Below, piece after piece: positions 9,501 to 20,343 of a stretch of DNA of 64,000 bases. Both the position numbers and the translations under genes were made by a program. Origin of the DNA: Trileptium ribeirensis. Lineage: Eukaryota; Nematoda; Enoplea; Enoplida; Thoracostomopsidae. The number at the start of each line of letters is the position of its first letter. The stretch's first letter is position 1. The DNA lies in the NCBI GenBank assembly GCA_030248225.1, contig JASANE010016415.1, forward strand, positions 1 through 64,000, in the 5' to 3' direction. Under the pieces are notes generated by a model. That model was not told the origin of the DNA, ran no database searches, and saw only the letters and a program-made list of their open reading frames with translations.

Positions 9501-9968
9501 TTGCTTGATATCATGATCGCTGATCATGGTGCAGACCCAGCTTCGTTTGGGATCGACGCTACTTATGCCGCGCAGGCGGATATACTCAAAACCGTGCTGA
9601 ATCCAATATATCCGCAAATTAAAATCGGATGTGCTAATAGTTGGCAGGGTGATGAACGCTCATATATGATTATTTCGCTAGTTCGCTCTAATCCAGTCTT
9701 CGACGCGCGCGGTCAAGACCACGACATCGGCTTTCTGAAAGATAGCCGCCGCCTTAACGTTAGCACGACACGCGCTCGCAAGCTCAATATATTTGTTGGC
9801 AACGCATTGCACTTCATACAGCACGACCTTATTCGGGAATCTATCCGCGAATGTTGTCGAAACGACGCCTGGGTCGGAAGAATCGACCGGGGAGTTAAGC
9901 GTTTCCTGCACATGCGAGTTTGTGAGGCCCTGCCGCTTGCTGACCCGTGTCCAGATCCCCATTTGTAG
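6513..9968 (+). CDS. UPF1-like superfamily 1 helicase with N-terminal zinc finger
   Basis: A single intronless frame of 1151 aa with ATG start. Residues about 103-122 hold a CPMC...H...HC zinc-finger-like motif (Cys103, Cys106, His115, His121). Residues about 560-640 are an acidic, Pro/Glu-rich linker. The helicase core follows: Walker A with GTGKT and Lys713; motif II Val-Glu853-Glu854-Ala-Ala, where the family usually has Asp-Glu-Ala-Ala; motif III Gly879-Asp880 then Glu-Gln-Leu; motif IV around Gln923/Arg926/Arg928; motif V around Gln1045-Gly-Asp-Glu1048; motif VI with Arg1079, Arg1087 and Arg1089. These match UPF1/MOV10-like SF1B helicases, which move along RNA or DNA using ATP. Its GC content is visibly higher than that of flanking DNA. 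No introns, unlike the kinase gene in this window, suggests a retrocopy, transferred gene or mobile-element cargo. The exact subfamily is not resolved. Confidence 0.9.
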   Translation: MDPEQAQILDPIAQRYGIPVEVTELVTQYLTHVATTGAPLEHETTQHSLAKYMLIENLLPDLRALMLLPQNVVVPSALWEVVHARISYAERPLQLPDVGLTLCPMCQIDITDPTHFRQQQHCINVDLQKFRFAPIGKMLWEHQNWMARHRVGARIRLRSTTHAVSVIFTGPTRGVATFTRESPWTNGPQNFPVIFGKSPADLQTILQFEAFNFSPYCVTLIVPNLDNPSASQQIRLLPNGARNQSKPRVSLPIFASPGYHYYDLQFWVRYEVQTLAAGPKNRYTPICAAVQWNFTDPSADQEIYAALDMLPMKCRRDPNAAGIALQPESAHAPPRQPTEEGAINRICKSVRLTDPALAPYFDIWRTVEDSELETRPISFEIPYNPIFNKDTDAAIISDILDWDVPYSVNNFAIKVLAELLGQVRYEEDDPPKADIEGLWVTTTEDLQNLDWTETLQADILAEDPSSHHLTADISSISFSHLKLRNKTIRLIHPDWPFKILAYIAGRREIGDRVVLVLRLNAGTKRFFLDQGAVRHFRHPIAITPTMGPAVEYLISLLTEVIYQDLPPLDEQEMEQEDRPDSSSDSVESPAAELDLQAELMDPSQELEPPGAEPEPVPTLPEPMDGAPPPPREKETDASRRSTFLRYHRSSWRRTYEMLFCNVTGPLVPPLDEPQSHFVRNHLSWLNAEQQQVVEALLCGLKIILCKAPPGTGKTLCMAEIAVAYLTADPDKKVLVVASTNAAANIFALRAREALERLYGDNVPSIALLRYLARGTDTSALDPRLLQHCSTRGGSDELYEAGRITSSGALMRHKIIVATLDMVIMDIVNSLDTYEREFDHPRFGEPKFDLLIVEEAASVDLPRLAAVLPLAVAGQAILMGDIEQLSAYITNMLLKRVAATESGMQFLLDLIPIQPFCQVVQLTQNYRSRAQLLRPPNRAIYRDTQLHAAAAESLYFYAPAEVAVVPIGSIGFMHIEGLQLAYGSSLYNVSEIAGIFRLLDIMIADHGADPASFGIDATYAAQADILKTVLNPIYPQIKIGCANSWQGDERSYMIISLVRSNPVFDARGQDHDIGFLKDSRRLNVSTTRARKLNIFVGNALHFIQHDLIRESIRECCRNDAWVGRIDRGVKRFLHMRVCEALPLADPCPDPHL

Positions 9969-10200
9969 AGCGCTGTTTCATTCATGATTGTTGCCGGTTG
10001 GCATGTTACAGTAATTGCTCAAAGCATAAATGAAGTGGTAAACAGATTTTACTTGAAAACCTTGTTCAAAGCGGTACACCTGGAAAAAGTTTTAACAACT
10101 GCTCCATTTTTGTGTTTTGTTTACTCGTGTTACATAATTGTATTAAATACCGTATTGTATTATTCTTTGCCTTCAGCAGGATTTCGCAACGACATCGAAC
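9969..10200. other. Spacer between helicase and NADAR genes
   Basis: 232 bases without a convincing gene. It presumably contains the helicase 3' end and the NADAR promoter. A short frame (9984-10277) covers it but runs into NADAR in another frame and has no protein-like features. No clear TATA or polyadenylation hexamer decides the boundary. Confidence 0.3.
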
Positions 10201-10836
10201 ATGTCTACGGTGAGTACGACTACCAGCGCTTCGCGTCGGGAGCGAAAAAGGGTTCTCCCATTTTTCAACAAATCTAGCTACTTGTCTAACCACCATTTGG
10301 TTCCCGTCATAATTGACGGTGTCCGATATAATTCAACTGAGCAGTATTACATGACAAAAAAAGCAGAATATTATGGCTGCAAACTCCTAGCTGAGAATGT
10401 AATGCGGTCAGCTAACCCCGGGGAAATGAAAAAGATTTTGAAACAGGCAGAAAAATCAATGGGGAGATCTAGTCGGGGTCAGTTGGTTGTCAGTCTTTGG
10501 GATGTGCAAAAGGTAACGTTCATGGAGCTGGCCGTTACAAAAAAGTTTGAGCAAAATGAGCAATTGAGAGATGCCCTTGTTAAAACATATCCAAAAATAT
10601 TAGCAGAAGCTAGCCCGTACGATAATTTTTGGGGTACAGGTCTGTGCAAACGGAACCCGCTCATTCAAATACCGGAAAGATGGCCTGGCCGTAACGAAAT
10701 GGGAGATATTCTAATGCGTGTTCGAGACAAATTACGAAATCCGCCACCAGAACCGTCGTTTATTTATGAAGTGTACGATGCGCCATCTGGCAGTGCAGGC
10801 ATGACCGGTAGGCGTAATAGAATGACAGTAATGTAG
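10201..10836 (+). CDS. NADAR-domain protein (YbiA-like)
   Basis: A 211-aa intronless frame with ATG start. The central ~160 residues match the NADAR family pattern. An opening FF..SSYLSNH segment is followed by a YNSTEQYYM.KKA helix, an ANPGEMKKI segment, a W...V..M..A...KF.QN..LRD.L helix region, EASPYDNFWGTGL, and a final WPGRNEMGDILM.VR block. The conserved W-G-x-G-L and acidic/Glu residues are present. Family members act as N-glycosidases on riboflavin-pathway intermediates (YbiA) or on ADP-ribosyl groups; which activity applies here is not known. The N-terminal 15 residues are Ser/Arg/Lys-rich and the C-terminal ~30 are unique. The ATG is followed after three codons by GTGAGT, a perfect splice-donor-like sequence, but the frame stays open through it, so no intron is needed. 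Confidence 0.9.
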   Translation: MSTVSTTTSASRRERKRVLPFFNKSSYLSNHHLVPVIIDGVRYNSTEQYYMTKKAEYYGCKLLAENVMRSANPGEMKKILKQAEKSMGRSSRGQLVVSLWDVQKVTFMELAVTKKFEQNEQLRDALVKTYPKILAEASPYDNFWGTGLCKRNPLIQIPERWPGRNEMGDILMRVRDKLRNPPPEPSFIYEVYDAPSGSAGMTGRRNRMTVM

Positions 10837-11939
10837 TAATGCAATATTATAATGACAGTAGTGATTGCATTAGTCACTAGGTAATTCTGTGACGATTATC
10901 AGCGGCTTTACGCCACCTTGTATCTCAAATATATTCATAATTTTTTTATTATTGATGTTTAATTTCATGTATGGGAATGGACGATACGCTTTGATCACTC
11001 ATCTGAACTTAACATATATTATGTACGAATCGACCGAAGTTAAATTGGACAAGGTAGCACATGTGGCACTTTAAAAAGAACTTCTCACTTAAAAATGGGG
11101 AATTTTGTTAGGTAGAACCGAGCGACATATGATTCAAAGACTGTTCTTGTTTTTCAGTGTATGTATGTTATGCAAATCAGTTTTCATTAATACCCAAATA
11201 GTAATGAATGTTAGACCATTTATAAATTTCGTGGAAAAAAATCTTATCCTATCTGTAAATGTGTTGGATTGGTAGTAAGTTTTACACTGACCAATTGATC
11301 TGGTTTAGCATTTTTGCCAATTCTCGCTGTAATACGGCTCTTTGAACTCTAATGTCTAATAATCTAGATTCTGTGAGAGTGTAGTTTGTCCACGTGTTTT
11401 ATAGATTATATAATTGGGCCAATATATATGTGTTGGTTGTGAGTCGCGTATGTAAGATTTTCTAGGTAGTTTTCCTTATATGAGCATGTTGTAACAATTC
11501 ACCCGGCCTTTAAATGAAAACTACAGCCATCCTAAGTTAAATCCTAACAATTTTTCGGACGCCATACAGGATTATTTAGTACATTAGGATTTTAATATTC
11601 AGAAAAAAAAATAACGTGATCACGGTTTCGACGCATATTTTTTCTTAATGTCAGATTTGCACGAAAAGAATCGATTTCAAGGCATTTATGTAATCAGACG
11701 TGACCTTATGTTTCCTTAGTTAATATATTTGTCTTTATAAACTGAGTAAAATGAGAACTACTCACTGGATGTTGCGGGAATTAGAGTTATGTTCACGGGG
11801 TCATATATCACCACAAAAACAACTCAAAACTATACTTCACACTTCTCTTAGTTTAAACCGCCAAAATTATTACAGATTTGAACAAAATAACTAACCTATA
11901 GCAAACATGCAATCGCGCTGCAGCCGAAGTATGATATAA
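10837..11939. other. AT-rich spacer downstream of NADAR
   Basis: No supported gene. Right after the NADAR stop a short imperfect direct repeat (AATGACAGTA twice, around 10821-10861) is visible. A CGCCACCTTGTAT variant of the recurring CACCTTGT motif lies at about 10910. I see nothing else. Confidence 0.3.
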
Positions 11940-12146
11940 CGCGTCTATATAACATATTACCATGTTCCAGCTCCAAACTGCAAATGCAACAAGCGTAAGT
12001 GGAGGCGTGGATGCCGCGGTGGACGTGAGCGAAAAAGAGTGTGTCGCAGTACTGCGAATTACGACGACTCAGGCGACACAGGTGATACCGAAACTGTCTC
12101 TTGGGACCATGGACTTGTCTCGGATGATAATGATACCGATCACTAG
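11940..12146 (+). CDS. Small ORF or terminal exon: Arg/Cys-rich then Asp-rich protein, unknown
   Basis: Frame 3 is open from 11940 to TAG at 12144-12146. A plausible splice acceptor ending in TTCCAG precedes 11975. The translation has a CKC cysteine pair and an arginine-rich core (KRKWRRGCRGGRERKRVC), then a strongly acidic Asp/Thr/Gly/Ser tail. It is more GC-rich than its surroundings and has strong composition bias, which argues against a random frame. There is no ATG near its start, so it may be a last exon. A second, shorter-looking frame (11962-12153) overlaps it and looks less protein-like. I do not recognise the protein. The basic part could bind nucleic acid, but that is a guess from composition. 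Confidence 0.3.
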   Translation, partial: RVYITYYHVPAPNCKCNKRKWRRGCRGGRERKRVCRSTANYDDSGDTGDTETVSWDHGLVSDDNDTDH

Positions 12147-15024
12147 AACTTAAGTAATCACTGCATTTCGTTTATACCATACGGTGTGTTTCGTTGGCGA
12201 GTTAGTATTTTTAGTGCAGTTTAGGTATCTTGTCCCTTGCCTAGTATTTAATGTATTCATCGCCAAAAGTTTCAATAGCGTGAGGACGTTGCTCCAAATA
12301 TTTTTGAATTCGCTATGTTGGTAGGTTATGACCCTTATGTACCTGTATTCTTAGTACTAAAATCACTTAACTTACATGACCCCTATTGATCTCTTCCATA
12401 AGTGTTTTTGGTTGGGTTGATTCGTTACATTCACATGACAAAGCCAAAATGGGTTATAAAGAGCTACGCGCAAGGCTAATCACCATGCGGCGTAATGTTG
12501 ATAGTAGTTTTGTCTTAATATATCTTTATAATAATAAGTCATTCGTTACATAGTTAAAATTCAATTTACGGTTCCGTTTTTTTAGTTGTATAGGGTTACT
12601 TGCCATGACAACCCGTAAGCCTAAGTCCGAAGTGTTATCATCTGAGAACCCAGTAAAAGTTATTTACCCAAAATATTTTCTCAATCATATTTGTATCAGC
12701 CAATACTTCAAAATTAGTGGTCCCGCGAGCCTTTCAGTATTTGTTTATGCTATTTAGTATTACGACCCATCATGTCAATTACTATTTTTAAACACAGTAA
12801 TACTAATATTATGAACAACCCTGCTCTCGATACCTTCAAGTGATGTTACTTTTGGTAGTGTTTCGAAATCGAATCAAATTTGTAAAAGAGCTCCCAATTT
12901 ATCGCTAAGGTTACTATAATATGTTAATGAGCTATATGAAGTCTTCTGCGCCGAAGTCGTGCAGCTAAATGCGTCAGGTTGAGTCCCTCTGAAATTACCC
13001 TACTATTCCGGCTAGAACTGTTCAGGGCGATACTACAACAACATTTAAGACTTTTAATGTAAAAAAAACTGAGCCCCAAAAGTATCAACTGCTTATATTT
13101 TGCAACGTAAGCACGAAAAACCATTTGCCATGCGTCATTAAACTTAACTCATAATGTTGTACTATATTTGTATCTGATTCCAAACCTTAATTCTAACCGA
13201 TGATCGCTCATTGTTAGACAATCGGCGAGATCAAAAAAAATCTTGGGAAAAAAAATGCCGTTATCGCTGTGGATACCTCGATAATATTACAAGATTATTT
13301 TTAATGTTGTCAAATACAAGTCAAACTATCTGCTAAAGCAAGTATTTGGGCTATAGTTAAGTCCGACTTGTATATCCTTACTTAAGTTTAATGACTGGGT
13401 GGTAGTACGGCATTTTTTTTTTTTTTGTTGTTTTTTTTTGAAGAAGCTGACGCTGGCCTGAGGGTAACCCTAATGCTAGTGTCATTATAAAAGAAGATTT
13501 GACTACAACGTTGTAATAGGCCTGGTTGCGTGGAATCATATAGCGGCTAGATGCGGCAATTTTCTTAATGATGGTATTGGCCAGAGCAAGGTCATCGGGG
13601 ACATGTATGTTTATAATAATTAGATAACTTATCGTGAATTCATAGGTAAAACAAGCTCATAAATTAACCCGCTGCTCAATTATTGAATCGGTTAAACAAC
13701 ACGTATAACAATCGACTGCTAAAGTTCTCGCTGCCATAGATTGTATCTCCTAGGTCATTGTAATAACTATTAGTGATGTAATCATGTAATTACGAACACC
13801 CTTGCATTTTCTATCAATAAAACAGAACTGGCTTCGTTTTAGAGTAAACAGTTTTGCTTCGTTTGAGATTCGTATCACCATAGTTCAAACAGATTGTCAT
13901 ATTAAGGAGGCAGATCCGGCCCCGCAACATTTGGCTAGCTGGCATAGTACAGTACGACATATGACTTTCTCAAAAAAAAAGTTAACTGATTTGAAAATAC
14001 TAATATAACATAAAATATTTCCCGTTACGCGTAGCACATTGTTTATAAACGGTATTAGAACGTCTTAATACCTGTAATTATCGGTTTACGCTATGTGCTT
14101 CTTAATTACTGTCCGTCGAAACAATTAGACACTAAAAATAAACATTTCAATTTCTGTCAGTTTGCGATGCCGTAAATGATATAATTTTATAGCTTCTTTA
14201 GCTGTTCGAAATAAACAAAGACGTTTCGCGAATTTCTTATTTTTATTTATTATTTCATAATGATTATAATCCACATTTTAACTCGGTAGCAAAATGAAGT
14301 AGAATACTGTAGAAACATCAGTATCTAGCCATTGGCTTGCAGTTTCTTACAGACCAATTTGCTAAAATCAAGGTTTAAATCCTTGACCCAGATCATTGGG
14401 ATTTGCAAGGCATTTTCTATTACATTATACAAAACCCCGTATTCTGTTGTTTAATACCCCTAATAAATACTAGTATTGCACCGTGATCCAAAATTTGTGT
14501 CAGTTACCTTCTATATTTTGTGTATCCGTTTGTGTACTTCGACTTGTGCTCAGAGTGAGAGGGTCTTATTGGCAGACATGGTTTAGACAATGAGTAGTGA
14601 AAAAGAAAAAAAAGGCAGGCTTTATCTAACACATGTGGGGGGAAAATTTAGGGCGATCGGTTTTTTTTTTTTTGAGGATTGGGGGAGAACTTTCGACATT
14701 TTGATATTAGGTAGAATTTTTGGAGATAAATTCGAGCTCAGTCGTAATTTCAAACGGCCAAGCCACGAAGTACGCGTATCGTGCATCATAATACTTCATG
14801 CTTAAATCGCTAATGTGTCCTTATTACTTATAAATTACTCGCTGGAGCTTCGTAAAAAAAATTCGTGGGTGGTGAAGCATGGCTAATAGAAGAAGTTTAA
14901 AAAAACGCATACTACCACAATTTGTGGCCATTTTTTTACTGAATATTAAAGTGGGAGGCGACAATATATCACAATGACTAATTGACATGGGATAATTTCA
15001 GAAATTACTGGCTTTAATTTTGCT
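12147..15024. other. Gene-free AT-rich stretch
   Basis: No frame here has recognisable domains, splice signals around GC-rich islands, or repeats that I could pair. It contains homopolymer runs, notably a long T tract at about 13412-13440. Confidence 0.4.
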
Positions 15025-15312
15025 TTGTTGGGCCCAGTGATAAAACGAAAAACGTATATAATTGAGGGTGTATTCGCTAGGCGTTTCGCGATCAGTACAT
15101 TTTTTCAGCAATTTACTCCATATTCTATAGGAGTGGAACACGGAGGCATTGCTTGGCTATACACTGGGGATGAACCGTTTCAGTCATGCAATATGGGCGG
15201 AATGCCCTTCGTCGCAGCTTTTACAAACCGTGGTAATAAAAAAAAACTAGTTGAGGCAATGTGGAGTAGTATAATTGCTGAGTATATTTTTTTATATTTT
15301 AGGTATATATAA
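15025..15312 (+). CDS. Unassigned 95-codon frame, possible exon
   Basis: A frame open from 15025 (TTG) to 15312. The residues from about 13 to 80 have a balanced, protein-like composition (Gly, Phe, Glu, Trp, Asn), unlike the Phe/Ile/Lys-rich shadows nearby. No domain is recognised, no ATG starts it, and no convincing donor follows. It could be an exon of an unrecognised gene or simply chance. Confidence 0.15.
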   Translation: MLGPVIKRKTYIIEGVFARRFAISTFFQQFTPYSIGVEHGGIAWLYTGDEPFQSCNMGGMPFVAAFTNRGNKKKLVEAMWSSIIAEYIFLYFRYI

Positions 15313-18300
15313 TCTGCCCAGTCGTTGCCGCACCCATTTGCTACATTTTGCTAACCGGATAAATTTTCACAGCACGATGTTGTTTTGTCTATGACCGACA
15401 TTATGCACGGCGCACTTTGTAATAATCGTATGATCAATTTTTGATGTTGAAGACTTTTTTCTCGCTCATCGCCTACTCATAAAAGAAGATTACATTTTGC
15501 ATCGACGGATATTTAATAATATTTATTTCGCTTCGCGGTATTGCGCCAATGTGTAACAAAATTGTTCTTTATGCATTTTATAATGCTTAATGTCAGTTGC
15601 ATGTTTTGGCTGCCAAAGTATTCTCAGTAGCCTCGCGCAGTTTTATAACAATCGAAACACTGTGGTGTAGTGTTTTGAGCGGCTGAAAGCTGAAGTATTA
15701 TTTTGTTCATGTTGCTAGATCTGGCGTGCATATGTATTTGTCAATATAGAGGAAAAGAGAATGGGTTTGAGCGTTAGTTTTCCCTAATTCAGTGATTGCC
15801 ATAAAGTTTTTCACGGAGATAGGTTGTTAGCGGACAAGCTTTATAGCTACAGAAAGTTTATCGGTCACGACCTTTGTTAATAGGCGTTTCGAACTGAAAT
15901 CTCAAGGAACAAAAAGGGCTCGACAATCCTTGTATATTTTACGCCATGCTCTAATTCTTTGTCATATACAAGCGGATATATGAGGAAAATGTTCGATATT
16001 ACGAATTCACATGATTATTGTTTATAAAACGTTTCATCTGGACGGCGAATGCAATTCAGGACGGTTGGGTTTCGAGCACATGTATGACGTACTAATACGA
16101 TTTTTGACGTACAGTAATGTTTGTTTTAACACGTACTAGCGAAAACCATGCTTGTTAGCCATCTGAAAAAATTCAAGAATTATGGGATTTTACATCTTGG
16201 TTGATTTGATATGTAATTGCAAAATGCTTAGTTACAAATTAAAATTAAGAAATTTTCGGTCTTGTAATTTATAGTTTATTTTCGGGTTTTCAATCATGTC
16301 TACGTATAGACACATTGGCCCATTAACTCTTTCATATGACATTGTTTGAAGGTACTTTGAAGGCACACATCGTGCGTCTATTAGCTGACCCTGGGTAACT
16401 CATGGCTTGCGTTAGACTACTTATGTGGCTTTTCGTAATTTTTTTTGATATCTTTTCACCCAAGGAACTTAAAGAATATTAAAATATTGTTACATTAAAA
16501 AATAAATACAGTAAACTGAATAAAAATAAACGTCACGTGTGGTACAATTCTAATAAATGTCGACTTCTCTGCGGTGTATATTTTAATTTGTGATTCGTTC
16601 CGATAAATCTTGTTATGCTTGGGGAGCTGACTCAGTTACTGAAACAACTTAAAATGCGGTATCTTTGACATTATTCGTGAAGATTTGTTACAGGAGGAAT
16701 GATTCATAGATTTCTAATTTCCCGCGTTAAGATACCGTAGCATGCCAAACAACCCGTTTCTGAGTTTCAAAAGTATATAATGATTTGCTAATTCCATGCT
16801 TTGATTTAACTACTCGTGGTATTTTTTCCTGCATTCTAATAGAGGTAGCATTCCCCTATGACTCCTAGAGGGAATGTAAAACCACGGAGAGGATTATAAC
16901 AGGCTGAAATATTGTAATACAAATACAGGTTCTTATTTAAACAGTTAGTTGTTAAATGTCACAAACTCAGGCGAGAAAAGGTCTAGACTACATGTATTCC
17001 TGGAGAAATGGAAGCGCGCTATAAACGAGGAATGTGTGACTTAACGGTAAATTGCAATAAGATACATAGTAGGAAAATGAACATGTGAGGCAAGCGGAGT
17101 ATCTGACAAAAAAAGGGCGATCTATTTTTCTTTCTTCATTGACGTTGTAACTTAAAACCCATCTTTGGTCGAATAGCATTAGATAGATTTTTTTGTACGA
17201 TGGAATAATTGGTCCATCTTCCGGTCTAAAAAGATCTTATCGGTACTCCGTAGTATTTTTTTTCGCCATGGAGATGTAACGTCGAGACGCTAAGCTAACA
17301 TTTTTGAAAGACGTTACGTTTTCATTTTACGACGGAGAACACATTGGGCTGTAAGTTTCACTAAATTCGATGGTCTCGTTATATTGTGCGACTTTGCGAA
17401 ACATGTGTTCAAGGATTTTCAAAACATTTGAGGTCCCCGTCGGCGATCACAAGTTGCCAAGGTCCTTGTCAGTCGTAACCCACCTGGCTGTGTTTTGTTC
17501 TCTGTGCCCGAACGAGTTATTGCAAATTGTGTAACGCAAAGTAACCGGTTTTATTTAAGTTATGTGGTGTATACATCAAGCGTAAAGTCTCTCAGAGGAA
17601 CCAAATAATATAATAAAATAATAAATAATAATAAAATAATGTAAACCCTAGATCATCTTAGACATTTCTTCAGGGGCGGTGCTGAGTGAGTTTGAAGTAC
17701 CTACTGGACGGGCGATAATTCTGCGTATGCAATTGGGCAACATGAAAACCCAATGACGGTGATTAAAAGCACACGATAGTGTCATCTCCATGGGCTTATC
17801 GGATTACGAGTGCACCTTCAATGATACACCTATTACGAAAGCTAATTTAAATTGGAAAAATGTGGTTTTATAATCAAATTACTTAGCTGGTCACGTATTT
17901 CCATTTTTTCTATCAGCGGTCTATCCTTTCAAAGATAATGTGTCTTTTACCCCGAAGGTCCCAGGGTGTGGTATCTAGTATATTCTTGCCACATTCATCA
18001 ATTGAGCAACCCTTGGTAATACAGCAAATAACAGCCTGCTATGCTCAACTTTGAACTATAGCATTAATACTTTGTTATTGTGGATTCTTTGGACCACCCT
18101 ACAACTACTTGATTTTCTTAAACACGACGTCCAGTAATCTAATTGATTCCTCGGATGTTTGTGGCATTTCAGCTATGAACGGTACAGTTTTTTTGTGTTG
18201 TTTACGTCTGTTTCAAAAAAAATTGTTCTTACCGATAATCTTCAGACAAGTAATGAGCGCTATTTGCCACCTTGTTATTATCATAAATAATTGAGTTTGC

Positions 18301-18488
18301 TCATTGGCATAATACGACGAAAATTTTAACGCACCCAGTATCGTCTTGTCTGAATCGCAGCCCATTGTCGTGATATATATATCAGCGGTGGTATACTCGT
18401 ATCCGTGTTCATTCTTGTCCAGTAGCTGTTACTGCGTTGCAATACCTACGTGTTGCCGCAAATCATCAACAGTACGCCAATTTCGTGA
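15313..18488. other. Gene-free AT-rich stretch
   Basis: I see no supported gene or RNA. A simple AT-rich tract (repeated AATAATA) sits at about 17605-17640. The first copies of the CACCTTGTTAT motif in this half of the window begin at 18268. Confidence 0.4.
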
Positions 18489-18605
18489 CGCAACTGCTTG
18501 AGCGTTTTTTCGATTATTGGCATTGGCTGCTTCTGCTTGATTTATGACCGTTTGCCGCCTGGGCCGGCACCTACTTTTTCTAGCTGGGATCAGTTTGTCG
18601 TGCAT
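18489..18605 (+). pseudogene. Possible cytochrome P450 first-exon relic (membrane anchor and LPPGP hinge)
   Basis: The frame encodes a short hydrophobic segment followed by LPPGPAP (18552-18572), the proline-rich hinge that follows the membrane anchor in microsomal cytochromes P450. It then runs into a perfect GTAAGT donor at 18606-18611. The segment is more GC-rich than its flanks. Against it: only about 39 residues, no ATG in frame (a stop precedes it), the usual L-I-G-N after the hinge is not clear, and no later P450 exon (heme-binding Cys motif) was found. A chance match is possible. Confidence 0.2.
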
Positions 18606-18611
18606 GTAAGT

Positions 18612-20240
18612 ATATTAGGAATCACTTTTATTGCAGTTAATTATTAGGAAAAGAGTGGCTGACTGTTTACAATACCTTCACCAAGAAACAGTTTTGTTTC
18701 TGTGTAACCTATTTCTAGGCGATCATTAATTGCGAAAATTCTAACCGATTGTAATCGTCTTAAATCTGTTTTGCCTAAAGTTAGCCTTTAATTAATTTTT
18801 TTAGGTGAACATGGTAGTTCAGTTGATAGTTTGCTCAATGTATTATGAAGATCAGCATGAGTGATGCTAATCTTAACTCAATTTTGCTTAAGCTTCCAGA
18901 AATTATTTCATTTCGTATTTTACACGTGTCATAATTATCATCTGCTCATTTAGGATCGTTCTGGAACGTTGGTGTTAGTTTTGTATACAAATAAAAAGGG
19001 CCCTGGTTCAAGTGGGCAGCAAACAGTTCGGTTACATTTTGCGCCAGGACATCGCCATGTTTTACACTTGTGATCTAGAATGGTCAAATTAAAGCCCAAA
19101 CAGTGCCAATTTAATAGTATATTGGTCAATAAACAGAAAACATGAAATCCGCATCACCACTTATCATATGTTTTAGCTTTAATTTTGTTTTCAAAAGTAA
19201 AATTACTTCACAAATGTAACAGTGTATGATATTTTAAAACCACGATAGATCCTTTATAACAACGAGCGCTATTTAATTAACAACCACCTTGTTATGTATC
19301 GCAATAATTATACTACGTTCTGCCAGACGAATTAGTATTGTCCTGGTTACCTACGACACCCATTTTTTGATATTTGTTTTCCCTCATGTCAATTGTTATT
19401 ACGTCTATCTTATGGTTCTGTTGCGTATAATGGAAATACCTTGGAATGATTATAAGGTTGCTGCTTCAGAATAGAATTTTTTTGAATAGAGATTTATAAG
19501 TGGAAATCAGAGTAGCATAAGGGGAATTATGAGTACTTTATTGAGCCAAAATGATAGTACGCTATATCTGTGGCTTGCTGATCTTATGTGTCATTCGATG
19601 CACTTATAATCAAGGCCGCACATACGTACGACTGTTCGTGGACTACAACTGTATCCACTTTATTCTTTATTATCATCAATGCTCTCATTCGTTGTATACG
19701 GTATACGTTGTAGTGTTTCCCTTTAACATCGATGTCGCTTTCTGTTTTGCCTTTTAATTTTCTTCGTTTAAAAATTACAAGGTGTCCGCTGTAGGGCTTG
19801 CGCGTATTTTATAAAATCCTTTTTGATTCTTAAAAAAATTTTTTTTTTTCAATATGTTAAAACTATAGAATTTTTTTTCTTAGAACCGGTATATATGTAG
19901 TTATTAATGCTTTCGTGGCAAAATATTTTGTCGTTTGAATAATTTCTTGGTCTAATTTTTTCAAAAATATTTTTTACACTGGAATAGCTAAATTAAAAAT
20001 TAAACCTGCTGGTATGTGGTATGAACATCTGAAGTTATTTTTAGCGGCAATTTTATATTTATTAAAAATTCCAAGAATTTTTCTTACGTCCTGCAATAAT
20101 TTTAGCAGCAGTCAAAACAATTAAATGTTGAATTCACAGAATTGTTGCTGCACGAACTTTCGAAATATAATTATGTAAGCAAACTGCAGTTATTTTTGTA
20201 AATTCTCTGAATTTAAGCCTATTGTTTGGATCTAGCTATC
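18612..20240. other. Gene-free AT-rich stretch
   Basis: No supported gene. Two copies of the CACCTTGTTAT motif lie nearby at 18268-18278 and 19285-19295, each about 10-20 bases after a GAGCGCTATTT sequence, hinting at a dispersed repeat. Confidence 0.35.
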
Positions 20241-20253
20241 CCAGATATTAAGG

Positions 20254-20343
20254 TATATAAACTGAGTTTCTGTTCGATCAGCGAGTCAGTCGCGATCGGA
20301 GATCTCAGAGTAAGTGTCGTTTATTGTCTAATTTATTTCTTAG
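20254..20343 (+). promoter_or_regulatory. TATA-box promoter-like element followed by splice-donor-like sequence
   Basis: GTATATAAACTGAG at about 20252-20265 is a good TATA box. GTAAGT occurs about 50 bases downstream and a TTTCTTAG acceptor-like sequence about 30 bases after that. The arrangement resembles an LTR or small noncoding transcript promoter. The next recognisable structure downstream is the hairpin array at 20455, so it may be the promoter of that array. This is inference from sequence layout. Confidence 0.35.

Noticed and set aside
6513..12146. Helicase, NADAR and basic small ORF as parts of an integrated RNA-virus-like genome
   Set aside because: No polymerase of that kind is present, and both large genes fit cellular families; adjacency alone is not evidence.
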